From positions 2,852,001-2,916,000 of the forward strand of contig JAMXDE010000005.1 of assembly GCA_026770025.1 (NCBI GenBank): 64,000 nt of DNA. The letters run 5' to 3'. The notes under the pieces were generated by a model. It did not search any database and was not told the DNA's origin. It saw nothing but the letters and a program-made list of their open reading frames with translations. A program made the translations under genes and the position numbers. Below are positions 11,517-22,047 of the stretch, in pieces (positions within the stretch are counted from its first letter, which is position 1; every line of letters starts with the position of its first letter). This DNA is from Craspedostauros australis. Its lineage: Eukaryota; Bacillariophyta; Bacillariophyceae; Mastogloiales; Achnanthaceae.

Positions 11517-13098
11517 CCATTTTCTGGAGTCGACCCATGGGCGAAAGATGACGGAAAAAAGAGACGACGGAGACACACAAAACTCGAACCGGATCCACAA
11601 CAAAGCTCCTCCAATCGCCGTGCGCATCCTCACTCTCCTCAGTTCTGGGACATCATGGCCGATTCCTGTCGCATGTAACACAATCCAAAGCAGAGAAAGC
11701 ACACGACCATGAGAGAAATGTCATTCCTCACAGGTATCACACTATGATTGTCTGAATTATATGTTATAACATAAAAGTGCACTCTCCTCGTATTCGTTAT
11801 GCCATCGTATTGCGCATCACATCGTGATGATGTGGTGACGAGGATGAGTTGGACATCATTAAAATCACATCGATCGTGTAGTAGTGTAGTAGTGTAGTAG
11901 TGTAGTAGCGTAGTAGTGTAGTAGTGTAGTAGCGTAGTAGCGTATTATCGTCGTGGTGGAGCACCTTAGTATAGTAGCATAGTGTTATCAGTACAATAGC
12001 GATGATGTTGTGGTGAGCAGTCGCGAAAACGCTCTGTGATGGCTGTGCGCGCCATGCTTTTGTCCGCCATTTTCTGGAGTCGACCCATGGACGAACGATG
12101 ACGAAAAAAAGAGACGATGGCGACACACAAAACTCGAACCGGATCCACAACAAAACTCCTCCAATCGCCGTGCGCATCCTCACTCTCCTCAGTTCTGGGA
12201 CATCATGGCCGATTCCTGTCGCATGTAACACAATCCAAAGCAGAGAAAGCACACGACCATGAGAGAAATGTCATTCCTAACAGGCATCATACTATGATTG
12301 TCTGAATTATATGTTATAACATAAAAAGTGCACTCTCCTCGTATTCGTTATGCCATCGTATTGCGCATCACATCACGATGATGTGGTGACGAGGATGAGT
12401 TGGACATCATTAAAATCACATCGATCGTGTAGTAGTGTAGTAGTGTAGTAGTGTAGTAGTGTAGTAGTGTAGTAGCGTCGTGGTGGAGTACCTTAGTATA
12501 GTAGCATAGTGTTATCAGTACAATAGCGATGATGTTGTGGTGAGCAGTCACGAAAACGCTGTGATGGCTGTGCGCGTCATGCTTTTGTCCGCCATTTTCT
12601 GGAGTCGACCCATGGACGAACGATGACGAAAAAAAGAGACGACAGCGACACACAAAACTCGGATCGGATCCACAACAAAACTCCTCCAATCGCCGTGCGC
12701 ATCCTCACTCTCCTCAGTTCTGGGACATCATGGCCGATTCCTGTCGCATGTAACACAATCCAAAGCAGAGAAAGCACACGACCATGAGAGAAACACCATT
12801 CCTCACAGGTATCACACTATGATTGTCTGAATTATATGTTATAACATAAAAAGTGCACTCTCCTCGTATTCGTTATGCCATCGTATTGCGCATCACATCG
12901 TGATGATGTGGTGACGAGGATGAGTTGGACATCATTAAAATCACATCGATCGTGTAGTAGTGTAGTAGTGTAGTAGTGTAGTAGCGTCGTGGTGGAGTAC
13001 CTTAGTATAGTAGCATAGTGTTATCAGTACAATAGCGATGATGTTGTGGTGAGCAGTCGCGAAAACGCTCTGTGATGGCTGTGCGCATCATGCTTTTT
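11517..13098. repeat. Three tandem copies of a 0.5-kb unit with an internal octamer array
   Basis: Copies start at the same CCATTTTCTGGAGTCGACCC landmark at 11517, 12067 and 12592, giving units of 550, 525 and about 507 bases. Sequence between copies is nearly identical. The length differences come mainly from a TGTAGTAG octamer array that shrinks from copy 1 (about 11876-11950) through copy 2 (about 12428-12478) to copy 3 (about 12953-12988). Every copy holds a perfect 14-base palindrome TATGTTATAACATA (11760, 12310, 12835) and a CACATC...GATGTG stem. A minus-strand open frame of 110 to 150 codons crosses each copy, but it reads through the octamer array and looks fortuitous. Confidence 0.92.
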
Positions 13099-13172
13099 TG
13101 TTTGTGCGAAGTACTCCGAATCGAATCGTCATCGAAGTTTTGTGATCACAGTGTGTATCCTCATCCTCGTCG

Positions 13173-13300
13173 ATTCAGGGATCGACCATGGCCGATCTGT
13201 GTGAACGGCCAAGATGACGGAATCAAAAATGCATGTCCAATCCGCAACAAAAGTTTCTCCGATCGTCGCGGACATCCTCGCTCTCCTTGATTCTGATCAC
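13173..13300. repeat. Diverged fourth partial copy of the 0.5-kb unit
   Basis: The stretch from GGGATCGACCATGG to CTCTCCTTGATTCTG follows the order of the upstream units (GTCGACCCATGG, GATGACG, ATCCACAACAAAA, TCCTCCAATCG, CATCCTCACTCTCCT) with many substitutions. It links the tandem repeat to the flank of the Crypton gene. Confidence 0.55.
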
Positions 13301-13455
13301 ACACCCGATCGTTTCTGTTTTGGACCGAAAGTCGACACACGATTCGAATCACTGCGTACCAGCACCGACACACACAGAGAAGCACACCCAAACACCACGC
13401 GAGACACAGCAGAATTCACTGTATCACAATTGCTATATTGTACGTTTACTAGAAT

Positions 13456-13504
13456 GATCCATGACTACTCTACGCCCAATACGGGCTGTAGTTCATCATG
13501 GATC
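13456..13504. terminator. Strong stem-loop just downstream of the Crypton gene
   Basis: GATCCATG at 13456 pairs with CATGGATC ending at 13504. The stem continues inward with CTAC/GTAG and ends in GCCC-AATAC-GGGC, with a three-base bulge on one side. It lies 16 bases beyond the last codon of the minus-strand recombinase gene, so it may mark its transcript end or the element terminus. The role is inferred. Confidence 0.45.
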
Positions 13505-13519
13505 CTGATGTTCATTCTC

Positions 13520-16102
13520 TCAAAGCTCCATCCTGTTGACGCTGTTGCTGTCGTTGGCAGCTTTGGTTGCTTTGATTGCTTGTCTCGCTTTGCTTTGTCG
13601 GGTTGGTTTGTTTCCCACGTCTCTCTCCCTCTCAAGAATGAGGGAGTTCAATTGGCCCATGGTGGCCTTGTTGCCGAACTCGTTGCGGATGTGGAGACAA
13701 ACGTCTTGTTGTCCGACGATGCCTCTCTCAGCGAGACGGTCGAACTCCTCCCAAATGTACCTGCGACGCCCGAAGGTGGACTTATTGATGTTGTCCTGGA
13801 GGGCCTTTCCCATGTCCTTCGCCGGAATCAACCCCCTCATCCCCACGAAGTACTCCTCCCAAAGCCGCTCCAACGTGCGGATTTGTCTAGTGAGGACTGC
13901 TTGCCCTGGAGCAGGCTTCTCCGTCTGCTTTGCGATCGTCCTTGCTCTGGCTCTCGCTTCCTTTGCGATTCGCTTCTGCTCTGCAGCCTCTGCAAGAATT
14001 CGCTCCAATCTCTGTTCTTGGAGTTGCGCTTCAGCCTCTGCTCGCTCCAACTTGGATGGTTCTGTTTCGACCTCCATTGGCGCGAATGTTGCGGTTGGTG
14101 CAGGTTCTGTGGGTGGTGTGGGTGGTGCTGCTGGTTCAGGTTCTGCGGTTGTCACGGGCACATTGATTGGCACGGGCACATTGGTTGGCACAGTCGCATT
14201 GATTGGCACAGTCGCATTGATTGGCACAGGCACATTGATTGGCATAGGCACATTGATCGGCACAGTTGCTGCTGGTACCGGATCGATGATGGGAGGTTGA
14301 TGGTTGCTGTTCTTCGTAAGAAGATCGAAGAGGGCGTCGAGCTTCTTTTCCATCCTGTCCAGCTTCGTCTCCATCAGGTCCTGCTTCGTCTCCGTCCTGT
14401 TGCTCTTGACCTGGTTGGCCAGGACGGTAGACCTGATCTCTTCAACGCTCGCCATGACGTTGCCAAGGACACGCTTTTGGGTATCCAACCTGTCGACCGC
14501 AACCTCTGCGAGCCCGTTGGTGTGGTGGTAATCCTGGAATGGATTGCCATCCATACCAGCTGCCTGATCCATGCTCGGACGTGGACCCTCTGCAATCTTG
14601 AGTGCACCACGCACGTTGCCAACGTAGAGGCAGACTCGCTTCACAGGGTTAGCATCTGGGTCCAAGTTAGATTCCTTTGCCAGCTCGCGGTAGGCCTTAC
14701 GCACACTGTCAGAGAGCCATGCAGGCATCATCTGGCAGGCCTTAGAATCCATCGCACCCCACAGGAGTCCACGAGCAAATGCAAGGGCAAGGGGGTCATT
14801 GAATTTTTTCGCCATTCCTGCGCCAACATGCTCGAGGAGCCACTTGTCTGTGACCAATTCTGGATTGATCACGTTGTACTTGCATGGCGCACCGATGGTG
14901 GACTGGCATGCTACCTCTGCATCAATGCACGAGAGAGTGACATCAACATAGCGGGTGATCATTTTTCCATTTGGCTCAGCCCACCGAGCTCTCCTGTTGA
15001 CCTTGTGGGGGCTGCAACCGACATTGCTTGCGTGGGTGGCAGCGCACTTCCTGATCGAATGTGTTCCAAGCAGCTTCACTGGCCTGGTACTAGAGACGAT
15101 CTTGAAATCAGGATCGCTAGTACAGAAGTTAACGGCATTTGTGGCCATGCTTGCTGTTGCTTTAGGCACTTTTGCGCCGCTTCCGGAGAAAAAGAAGATG
15201 TAGGGTTCCTCTCGTTGCGAATGAGCCAAGGAGACCTCCATATGGATTGCAAGGGCAAGGATCGGACAGTAGGCAATGTCAAACGATCCGACGATGATCT
15301 GGAGAGGAATCTTGTGGATGTCTGTAGAATTCTTGGACTTCATCACCCTGATGCCAATGTGCCCTTCGGCATTTGGGATGGTGTAGAAGTAGGAATACTT
15401 GAGGTCTGCAATGTCACTGCAACGGCCGATGAGGTGGAATTGCAACTTGAAGAAGGAGGTGAGACCGCACGAGGTTTGCCAATCATTCGCAGCACCAAGC
15501 ATGGACAACAACTGCTCGAACTCAGTGATTTCGAATGACTCTCTCTCTGTGCTCTCCTTGCAATCGCCCGTCTTCTCCAATTTCGCGACATGTTTGATCG
15601 CCCTTTCGACATATTTGCTGCGCACTGGATTTCCCGTATTAGTGCGATCGCACCAATTGTTGCATGGCATCTTCGAGGAGATGGCAGATTTGTAGCGCTG
15701 CAGAGTACCCAACCTGGCAGAAGTGGAGGCATCACTGGGCCCAGGATTCTCAGTTCCAAATGCCATCTTCATCAAGAAGCACGCAATGTGCTCAGGACGG
15801 ATATGATCATACTCGGCGGCGGTGTACGGTTCACTCTTTGCCTGCAGCACCTCCAGCTCTGCTGCACTGTACTTCTTCCTCAGGAAGTATGTCATGAACA
15901 CAATCACCTTTGTATTGACGTCTTTGGTGGAGGAGCACATGGCAGGGACTGTATTGGCTGGTGCATTGTCAGGTGCATTGTCAGGTGCATTGTCAGGTGC
16001 ATTGTCAGGTGCAGTGATGGGCACAATGGGAGGCACGATGGGATCGGTGGTTGGACTGCCAGTAGGGGCGGCGAGAGTAGTCATATTGGAAGTATCAGGC
16101 AT
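13520..16102 (-). CDS. Crypton-type tyrosine recombinase with GCR1_C-like DNA-binding tail
   Basis: 860 residues from ATG 16102. After a low-complexity N-terminus with four PDNA repeats, the catalytic core of a tyrosine recombinase is complete: Arg227 in LIGRCSDIADLK, a candidate Lys255/257, His348-x-x-Arg351 in GTHSIRK, Trp374 and nucleophile Tyr385 in ITRYVD. Residues 550-598 and 684-725 look like coiled coils around a Pro-rich linker with PINVP/PINAT repeats. Residues about 740-795 (TLERLWEEYFVGMRGLIP ... RRRYIWEEFDRL) resemble the GCR1_C DNA-binding domain of fungal Cryptons. Such enzymes cut and paste DNA through a covalent phosphotyrosine intermediate and need no reverse transcriptase. 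The frame has no stop or missing catalytic residue, so the element may be recently active. The antisense strand is open for 774 codons but carries no motif. Confidence 0.87.
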   Translation of the reverse strand: MPDTSNMTTLAAPTGSPTTDPIVPPIVPITAPDNAPDNAPDNAPDNAPANTVPAMCSSTKDVNTKVIVFMTYFLRKKYSAAELEVLQAKSEPYTAAEYDHIRPEHIACFLMKMAFGTENPGPSDASTSARLGTLQRYKSAISSKMPCNNWCDRTNTGNPVRSKYVERAIKHVAKLEKTGDCKESTERESFEITEFEQLLSMLGAANDWQTSCGLTSFFKLQFHLIGRCSDIADLKYSYFYTIPNAEGHIGIRVMKSKNSTDIHKIPLQIIVGSFDIAYCPILALAIHMEVSLAHSQREEPYIFFFSGSGAKVPKATASMATNAVNFCTSDPDFKIVSSTRPVKLLGTHSIRKCAATHASNVGCSPHKVNRRARWAEPNGKMITRYVDVTLSCIDAEVACQSTIGAPCKYNVINPELVTDKWLLEHVGAGMAKKFNDPLALAFARGLLWGAMDSKACQMMPAWLSDSVRKAYRELAKESNLDPDANPVKRVCLYVGNVRGALKIAEGPRPSMDQAAGMDGNPFQDYHHTNGLAEVAVDRLDTQKRVLGNVMASVEEIRSTVLANQVKSNRTETKQDLMETKLDRMEKKLDALFDLLTKNSNHQPPIIDPVPAATVPINVPMPINVPVPINATVPINATVPTNVPVPINVPVTTAEPEPAAPPTPPTEPAPTATFAPMEVETEPSKLERAEAEAQLQEQRLERILAEAAEQKRIAKEARARARTIAKQTEKPAPGQAVLTRQIRTLERLWEEYFVGMRGLIPAKDMGKALQDNINKSTFGRRRYIWEEFDRLAERGIVGQQDVCLHIRNEFGNKATMGQLNSLILERERDVGNKPTRQSKARQAIKATKAANDSNSVNRMEL

Positions 16103-16471
16103 GTTGGAGGTATGCAGGATGGTGTGGTAGATATGACAAGATCACTTTTGATGCAAAACAAAGGTGCCACAGTCAAGATCATCAATCATCTGTTCTGCTG
16201 CTGTTCTGCTGCTGTTTGTTGTGTTGTGTTTGTTGTGTTGTGTTTGTTGTTCCAATCGCTCGGCGCCAAAAATCGCACAATTTGATTTCTCGCAGAAAAC
16301 CACCAAGCAGACCACAGGAAAATGCCCAACGATAGCACGAGTTGAAGCATTTTGTGAGCGATGAGTCGTGATACAATACACGAATCTAGAGCACGCCCCA
16401 AAAACCATCCATGTGACTGCTTATGATGCTATATCTCAACAACACCTCATTTACATTTAAAACTAAACAGT
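16103..16471. other. Crypton 5' leader and flank, no gene
   Basis: The plus strand shows a TTTGTTGTGTTGTG tract (16205-16255), which is an ACAACACAACAAA-type leader for the minus-strand recombinase gene. A similar tract precedes the left-edge frame at 1607. Beyond it nothing is recognised. Confidence 0.6.
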
Positions 16472-17520
16472 TCATTCGGACACCTGTCTATCAGTGATTC
16501 TGAATGTCGAAGTTGGATTTCTATGAACTTTATTTTTAACATCATTTTGGCTTGCTGTCCGTGATGCAAGGGATGCCAAAAATTCTGGATGCCACCATGC
16601 TGCCCACCCTTCATCATCCATGATCATCATCATAATCCTGAAATCTCTGCAACATGCGCACCACATTGGCTCCGCATACCCCCCATCTATCCACTCCATG
16701 AAGATCCGCGCGGATATCCGCATCTCATACTCCGAAGTCTCCCTGCACTGAAAAGCAGAATTTCGACATTTTTTGGGCCACACGGATGCCGTTCGTATTC
16801 GGATCCGTATCTCGTCGATACGATCCTTGCAGCTCCTCCACATGCCCCTCAAGCGTTCCCACATCCCTTGGCGACACACTGATGTGTTCAGAATGGGTGG
16901 GGCGCCCATGCCCCCGATGGTACACCTCCATGTGATGATGTCATCATGGAGTTTTTCGACATCAAAAACACCACTTTGTGTGTATCCCAGGCTGCAGCCT
17001 CTTCCAGACCGTATCCGTGGAGAAGGCTCCGACCTGTTCATCTTGAGTTGATTTTGAACACATCTTCGATGGGTGGCTTGGCGATTTGGGTGACTTGTGA
17101 GTGCCACCCTTCACCAGCGAAGCCACATGATGTGTCCGCCACCACCCACCAAAAGAAACTCTTGCCCTCCACTGTTTCTTTCCGTCCACGCCTTCCAGGC
17201 CATCTTTGAGCCTCAAACTTCGTGGGCGTCTTCACATCGTCGTCCTTGATGCGTCTTGCCCATCCATGGTTGTTGGGATGGCTCCTGCATTCCAGGCAGT
17301 GACCATACCCAACCAGCGGATTTTCCTCCAAATCGTGCCAGTTGCGCGTGGTCCTGTCACGGTCCCAATTGAACCACTCCGGCAGCCCCCTCTCGCTCAT
17401 CCATCAAGCTTGCCATGGCGATTCCGCCTGTGCACTCAGATCTTGCAATGGAGCGATGGTTATCGCAGCGCCGATGATGCCGTTCGACGGCGCTTGGGGA
17501 GTTTCGTTGTGTTTCTCCAT
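16472..17520 (-). pseudogene. Gene-like stretch broken by an in-frame TGA and a frame change
   Basis: An ATG at 17520 follows a CAACAACACGACA leader typical of genes here. Its frame gives 38 codons, meets TGA at 17406-17404, then continues in the same frame for 121 more codons to 17038. Sequence such as GYGHCLECRSHPNNHGW looks protein-like and has Cys/His spacing reminiscent of metal binding. A second frame (17107-16472) carries a Trp- and Cys-rich stretch (FMEWIDGGYAEPMWCACC). An intron of about 70 nt (GTGTTC...GCTGCAG) could join the two, but the donor is poor. A TATA-like TATATAAATATA lies about 250 bases upstream (around 17773-17784). No family is recognised. A decayed gene is the simplest reading; UGA recoding is possible but unsupported. 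Confidence 0.35.
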
Positions 17521-19799
17521 TGTCGTGTTGTTGTGGTGCTGTTGTGTCAAGTGTGTTGTTCTCAACGGTTGGGGGACGTGGAGATTACCCAGAATTGTAC
17601 CGAATGTGCGCAAAGCACAATGCACAGAACGCTTCACAAGTACCAAGGCCACGCAACCCTTCCACTACCACGTAGCACAGCAATGATGTTCCGTGGCGTC
17701 TTGTGATTGGTGTTCTATGGAGTGGTATCGTTCCTTGTGACGTCGAAGACGGATCGAAACGACCAACACGAAATATATAAATATACAAAATAGCCGTTTC
17801 TCCCATATTGGAGCTGGACCTCAACAACTAGCGTTATCGTGGTGCATTTTCTCCCGTCCGCCGGCCGGCGCGAAGTGCCAATCGGCAATGACAATTTCCA
17901 AAAAGCGCGCGCCTTGGCATTTTTGAAAAAAGTTGAGAGCATCGAGTCTCATCCATGCATGCTGGCAACAAGGACCAGACCGACTAAGTTTTGGTACCAC
18001 CGTTCCGGACAAACTCGTTTGTTGATACCATGGGAAAACTCCCGTAGTATCGGGCGCCACGTCAGTGGGCGCCCCTAAGTAATCGATTGGCTCACAGCTC
18101 TTTTTCGAAACGAGTTTAAAGCGGACTACAGTTACTTCGAAAGGGAGAGAATTGCGCGTTGTTGCCAAGATCCGCTTTGTGCTTCTTTCAAGAAATGAGA
18201 GGAATTGATTTTGCGACGCCTCCACCTTCGCTCTGTGGGCGCAGCGTGTGGAACCTTTTGCGTTCTCGCTCTTCGCGCGTGTGCGCACTTGTTGCTGTGG
18301 GTGAGAATCCGCGTCTTTCGCCTTCTTTGTCTTCGTGTCTTCAACCACGCGCCCTTGCGACATTCTGTGTGCGTATTTCTCCCTTGTGCGCCGTTGTTTG
18401 CCGGGATTGGAGCTTCCACGGTGAGCGCGTCTACCGCTCCCGCATTCTTCTGTGTTGGATGTGGAATTTGGCAATGTGACGTTAAATAGACGTTACGCGC
18501 TTCTTTACCCCCACAATTTCGGTGGTAGTCCCTTGTTGGCGAATCTGGGTGGACCTCTGTGACGGACAACATAACGGATACTCTAAACGCAACGGCTCAA
18601 TGCAGCTGTCGTCGCATGGCTGGCAACCATGGCACAACGATGCTGTAGCCAAAGGGAGACGACAGTCCAAGGGCCGAGCCGAGCTGGCCAGAGCATGCGA
18701 GCGTCGGTCTTGGTATACAATGGAACACAACCTCACTCACCAATGCCACGATCACAATCGCAGTCACAATCGCAATCGCAACATCAAACAATGACAGGAA
18801 CGAAAACGGCCACAATGACGAACGATGAACGGTGAACGCAATGTTCTTCAAACGGTGCCCCTCCCTCCATCTGCTGACTGCGCACAAACCCAGCGTGGAC
18901 ACGATGATGAAGAATCGTATCACATCACACGCAGATGGCAGAACGGACGTGTGCATGCCACCAGCTGATCATCCGTCACTGGTGTCAATACTGCAAAAAT
19001 AGGACCGATCTTGGGCTTCAATGAGCATTCTCGGGCATATGGCGAAGGAAACAGAGGGAGGCAACGATGTGCCAGAAGGGCCGTTGTCACCATCAGACGA
19101 AGCTGCGCAATGCCATGCGAGTACGAAACTCAAGAGGGCATCAGGTTGCGATGATCGAATGGCAGCACGGTAGTTCTGCAATGAAAATGGAAGCAGAAGG
19201 AGGAGGAAGAAGGGCGGCATCGTCGTTCGAATCGGAATCATCCGCAAGAGAGGGAGGCTGAAGGATTTCTGCCCTCCGATGCCAACTTCCGAAGTTGCAC
19301 TTTGCTTGCCTTTCCCAAACCTTTGGAGTGGGAACAATCCGGGACTTTGAAGGCCATGTGACAGAGGTCCCTTTCGCTCTCCACGCTCGTACATCCATCG
19401 GGAGCATATGACATTACAACTATACAAGGTGAGCATTACGCGTCTGTGGGATACTCGCAGAGCACAACATGAACAGTGGAGCTTCCAGTGGAGTGTGTCG
19501 GTGTCGTCATGAATTTACATGCATTCTTATCTCAATTTACAATGTGGAATCATTCTCAATTCGTCTCTTGCCCTGCTTGAACTTGTCACGTCCCGTTCCT
19601 CCTTCGCGGATCGCTCTGGTGGTTGGCTGTGGCGGCAAAGCCATGCCAATTTCAGCATGTGATCCCATCGCTTGAGGACGTGGATGTGCCCATCCACATG
19701 GGCGCTCTGCTGCTCTCCGCAGTTCCAACTCGGGGAATACAGCGACGCTGGAGATGCCACTCTACCAAAGGCACGTTCGAGCCACGAGTATCGACGCGC
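17521..19799. other. No gene recognised
   Basis: Holds the presumed promoter of the stretch to the left, then overlapping short frames on both strands around 18130-18570, none convincing. There is a small imperfect CACAATCGCAGT tandem near 18745-18785. No RNA gene seen. Confidence 0.55.
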
Positions 19800-20498
19800 T
19801 TAGAAGCTGACCTTGGCAGGGTCGTAGGCCTCCATGTAGCGGGCCTTTGGCGCCTTCTGCACTGTGTTCTCGTCCTTTCCAAACAACGAGACGTTGGCTG
19901 GCTCGTAGGATTCCATGTACTTGGTCTTTGGTGGGACGGCTGGCTCATCGGTCTTTCCGAAGAGGCTCACGTTGGCTGGCTCGTAGGATTCCATGAACTT
20001 GGTCTTTGGCGCCTTGGCTGGGACATCGGTCTTGCCGCTGTACGACACAACGCTTGGGTTGTATCCCTCGGTTCCTCTTGTGCTCTTGCCTGCATACGAG
20101 TACGCCAGACATTGCAATGATTGCAATGAATGTTGGGGTGGGGCGATGGATGTCACGGGATGCAAGTTCGTGGATATTCGTTGTGGGATGGTCACATGTC
20201 AGACAAGGGGGTGATACATGGGCAGGAACATGAACATGGGCAATGCAGATGTGTGAGATGAAGGCGTCAGCGGCCGTGACGGGTTCCTGTGCTCTGCTCT
20301 GTATCATGCGCATGAGGAATGCGTCTGCAGTTTCTGCGGCAAGCACAGCGATATAGGTCAAACGATTTGGATCAGGCAGTCATCACGTCCAGTGCCAACC
20401 GACGAGTTGCGGCGGGTCCTGTTGTGCGCAGCGGTGGTATGAATCCAAGAACGATGGCTGAGACTGCGACGATGACGATACGAGCACACACCTGGCAT
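19800..20498 (-). CDS. Small repeat protein with signal-like leader, intron structure uncertain
   Basis: The C-terminal exon (about 20090-19800, TAA at 19800) encodes three copies of a 25 to 30-residue repeat, of the form SYEPANVSLFGKTD-x-PA-x3-PKTK[FY]ME, ending AYDPAKVSF. The likely start is ATG 20498 after a CACCACCAACAAACAG leader. Just downstream, in a neighbouring frame, lies a hydrophobic stretch (RIVIVAVSAIVLGFIPP) suitable as a signal peptide or anchor. Reaching it from the ATG needs one base fewer in a GGTGTGTG run, so an indel is suspected. An intron of about 300 bases must then join to the repeat exon; candidate acceptors are TATGCAG and GGCAAG near 20090. The repeat family is not one I recognise. 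A short secreted or membrane-tethered repeat protein is a guess. Confidence 0.5.
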
Positions 20499-21367
20499 GG
20501 TTGATGATCTGTTTGTTGGTGGTGTTTGTGTTGGCGTGGATTGGAAAGCTGTTTGCCTTTCTTGCGTTTGGATTTTATGTGACTGAATGACACGGTGTGT
20601 GATGTCTGCTCTCTGGTTTGGATTTGGCTTGTTCTGTTTGTTGCCTGTCGACTGTGGGGTGGATCGCAGAGCGGAGTGGAGCAACAAGGCCTGAAACTGA
20701 CACCAAGACCAAAACGATCAGCAAAGAACTCCACACAACGGAACGAGTTGCGATGCAAGAAACCAGAACACGGAGGCAAGATGCTGCCAGAGAGGTTCCA
20801 GAGAACACTCGTTCCCCACACAGATACGAAAAGACCTTCCGAAGTGCAGAGAGAGTAACCTCGCACACACAGGATGCCAATACTCACTCGTGGCGTACCA
20901 TTCCGCACGACACACCCTCAGCTTGCTGCTGCTCCTTTGTCACGAACTTCAACTCACCTCCAATCAACGACAGATGCACACGCCCTTCCAGCAACAACAA
21001 CAACAACAACACGTCAAATTGTGATGCCTGCGTCTTTTCAGTCCCTGTATCTCAGCGTTCCTTCTCACTTTTTCTCAGAACTTCGAGAAGATCATGTGAC
21101 CTCCTCTGGCGGTTTGACATCATCACGGTTTGGTTTCCCCGATTGGGAATGATTGTACGCCTTTTGTGGTCGAAGCGGTCGAAGAATTCGGATTGATGGA
21201 CTCCAAGCAGTCATGCAACCAGGAATGAGTTGTGGCTGATTCGTGTTGTTTTCGCCCCGTCATGCACGATTCACGACATCGGCACAGACGCCTCCAAACG
21301 ACCACGATCCACCCACACAAGAGTGACTTCAGATCATATCCATAATGATTTTGGCCTGGTACTGGCC
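20499..21367. other. No gene recognised
   Basis: Promoter side of the repeat-protein gene, then short open frames without motifs. A short CAA run (20993-21009) is the only simple repeat. Confidence 0.5.
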
Positions 21368-22047
21368 TACGTAGCTTGCGTCCGGACGCAAATTGGACGC
21401 TCAGTTTGCGTCCCCACGCAAATTGGGCCAATTTGCGTCCGGACGCAAGCGGCGACTCAACGGACTCGCCCAAATACGCTTTATGAGAAGCCGTTTTTTT
21501 TTCAAACCCTTTTTCGCTGGCCATCTCGACTCACGACATGACTCATGTCTTAGTTCTATAATAATCGCTGCAGTTGTGGTAATTGAACAAACAATAATCA
21601 TGATTCGTGCTCCACCCTCCTTGTTGTGTTACACCGTTGCCAGGATTTTGGTGTTGTTGTCAGGAGCGTGGTGGATGACATCGAAATCAAAAAGTAAAAG
21701 CTCATTACCTCAGATCCCATGACGTCAGAAAAGCAAGTCAGGCGCACGGAAAGGAACCCCTGAGACATGACCAATGACGCCGTGCTGCATCGCGAGGTTT
21801 TTTTTTTTTAAATCGCCAAATAAATGTGTTACTCGAAGGAGTCAGAAAAAAAAACAACCCACTTTCGGGTTTCGGACCGAAATCGGGTTTTTTTTCTGCA
21901 ACACGGGACATCGTGGAGGAACATGGGACTTAAGTAGTACAAGTGGTATTTTCGGCGAGCTTGCATTTGCGTCCCCACGCAAATTGGCCCAATTTGCGTC
22001 CGGACGCAAACTGAGCGTTCAATTTGCGTCCGGACGGAAGCTACGTA
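21368..22047. mobile_element. Non-coding inverted-repeat element built of GCGTCCGGACGC palindromes
   Basis: The left end (21368-21451) and right end (21965-22047) are inverted copies of about 84 bases, with TACGTAGC at the outer left edge and GCTACGTA at the outer right edge. This is compatible with TA target duplication. Each arm holds 16-base palindromes TTGCGTCCGGACGCAA or the variant TTGCGTCCCCACGCAA (21376, 21406, 21433; 21967, 21994, 22024 with one mismatch), spaced by AATTGG-CCAATT type linkers. A further copy sits just outside at about 22052. The 510-base interior has no credible gene. A MITE-like non-autonomous transposon is the leading reading; a protein-binding site cluster is the alternative. 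Confidence 0.6.

Larger units (their letters stand above)
13450..16260 (-). mobile_element. Crypton DNA transposon, boundaries approximate
   Basis: The recombinase gene with its 3' stem-loop (13456-13504) and its ACA/CAA-rich 5' leader (to about 16255). Cryptons carry one tyrosine-recombinase gene and no terminal inverted repeats, so the ends cannot be fixed from one copy. No clear short flanking duplication was identified by eye. Confidence 0.55.

Noticed and set aside
13214..15538. 774-codon plus-strand open frame antisense to the Crypton gene
   Set aside because: No motif, Cys/Leu/His-rich composition, and it is the complement of a gene with complete recombinase motifs.
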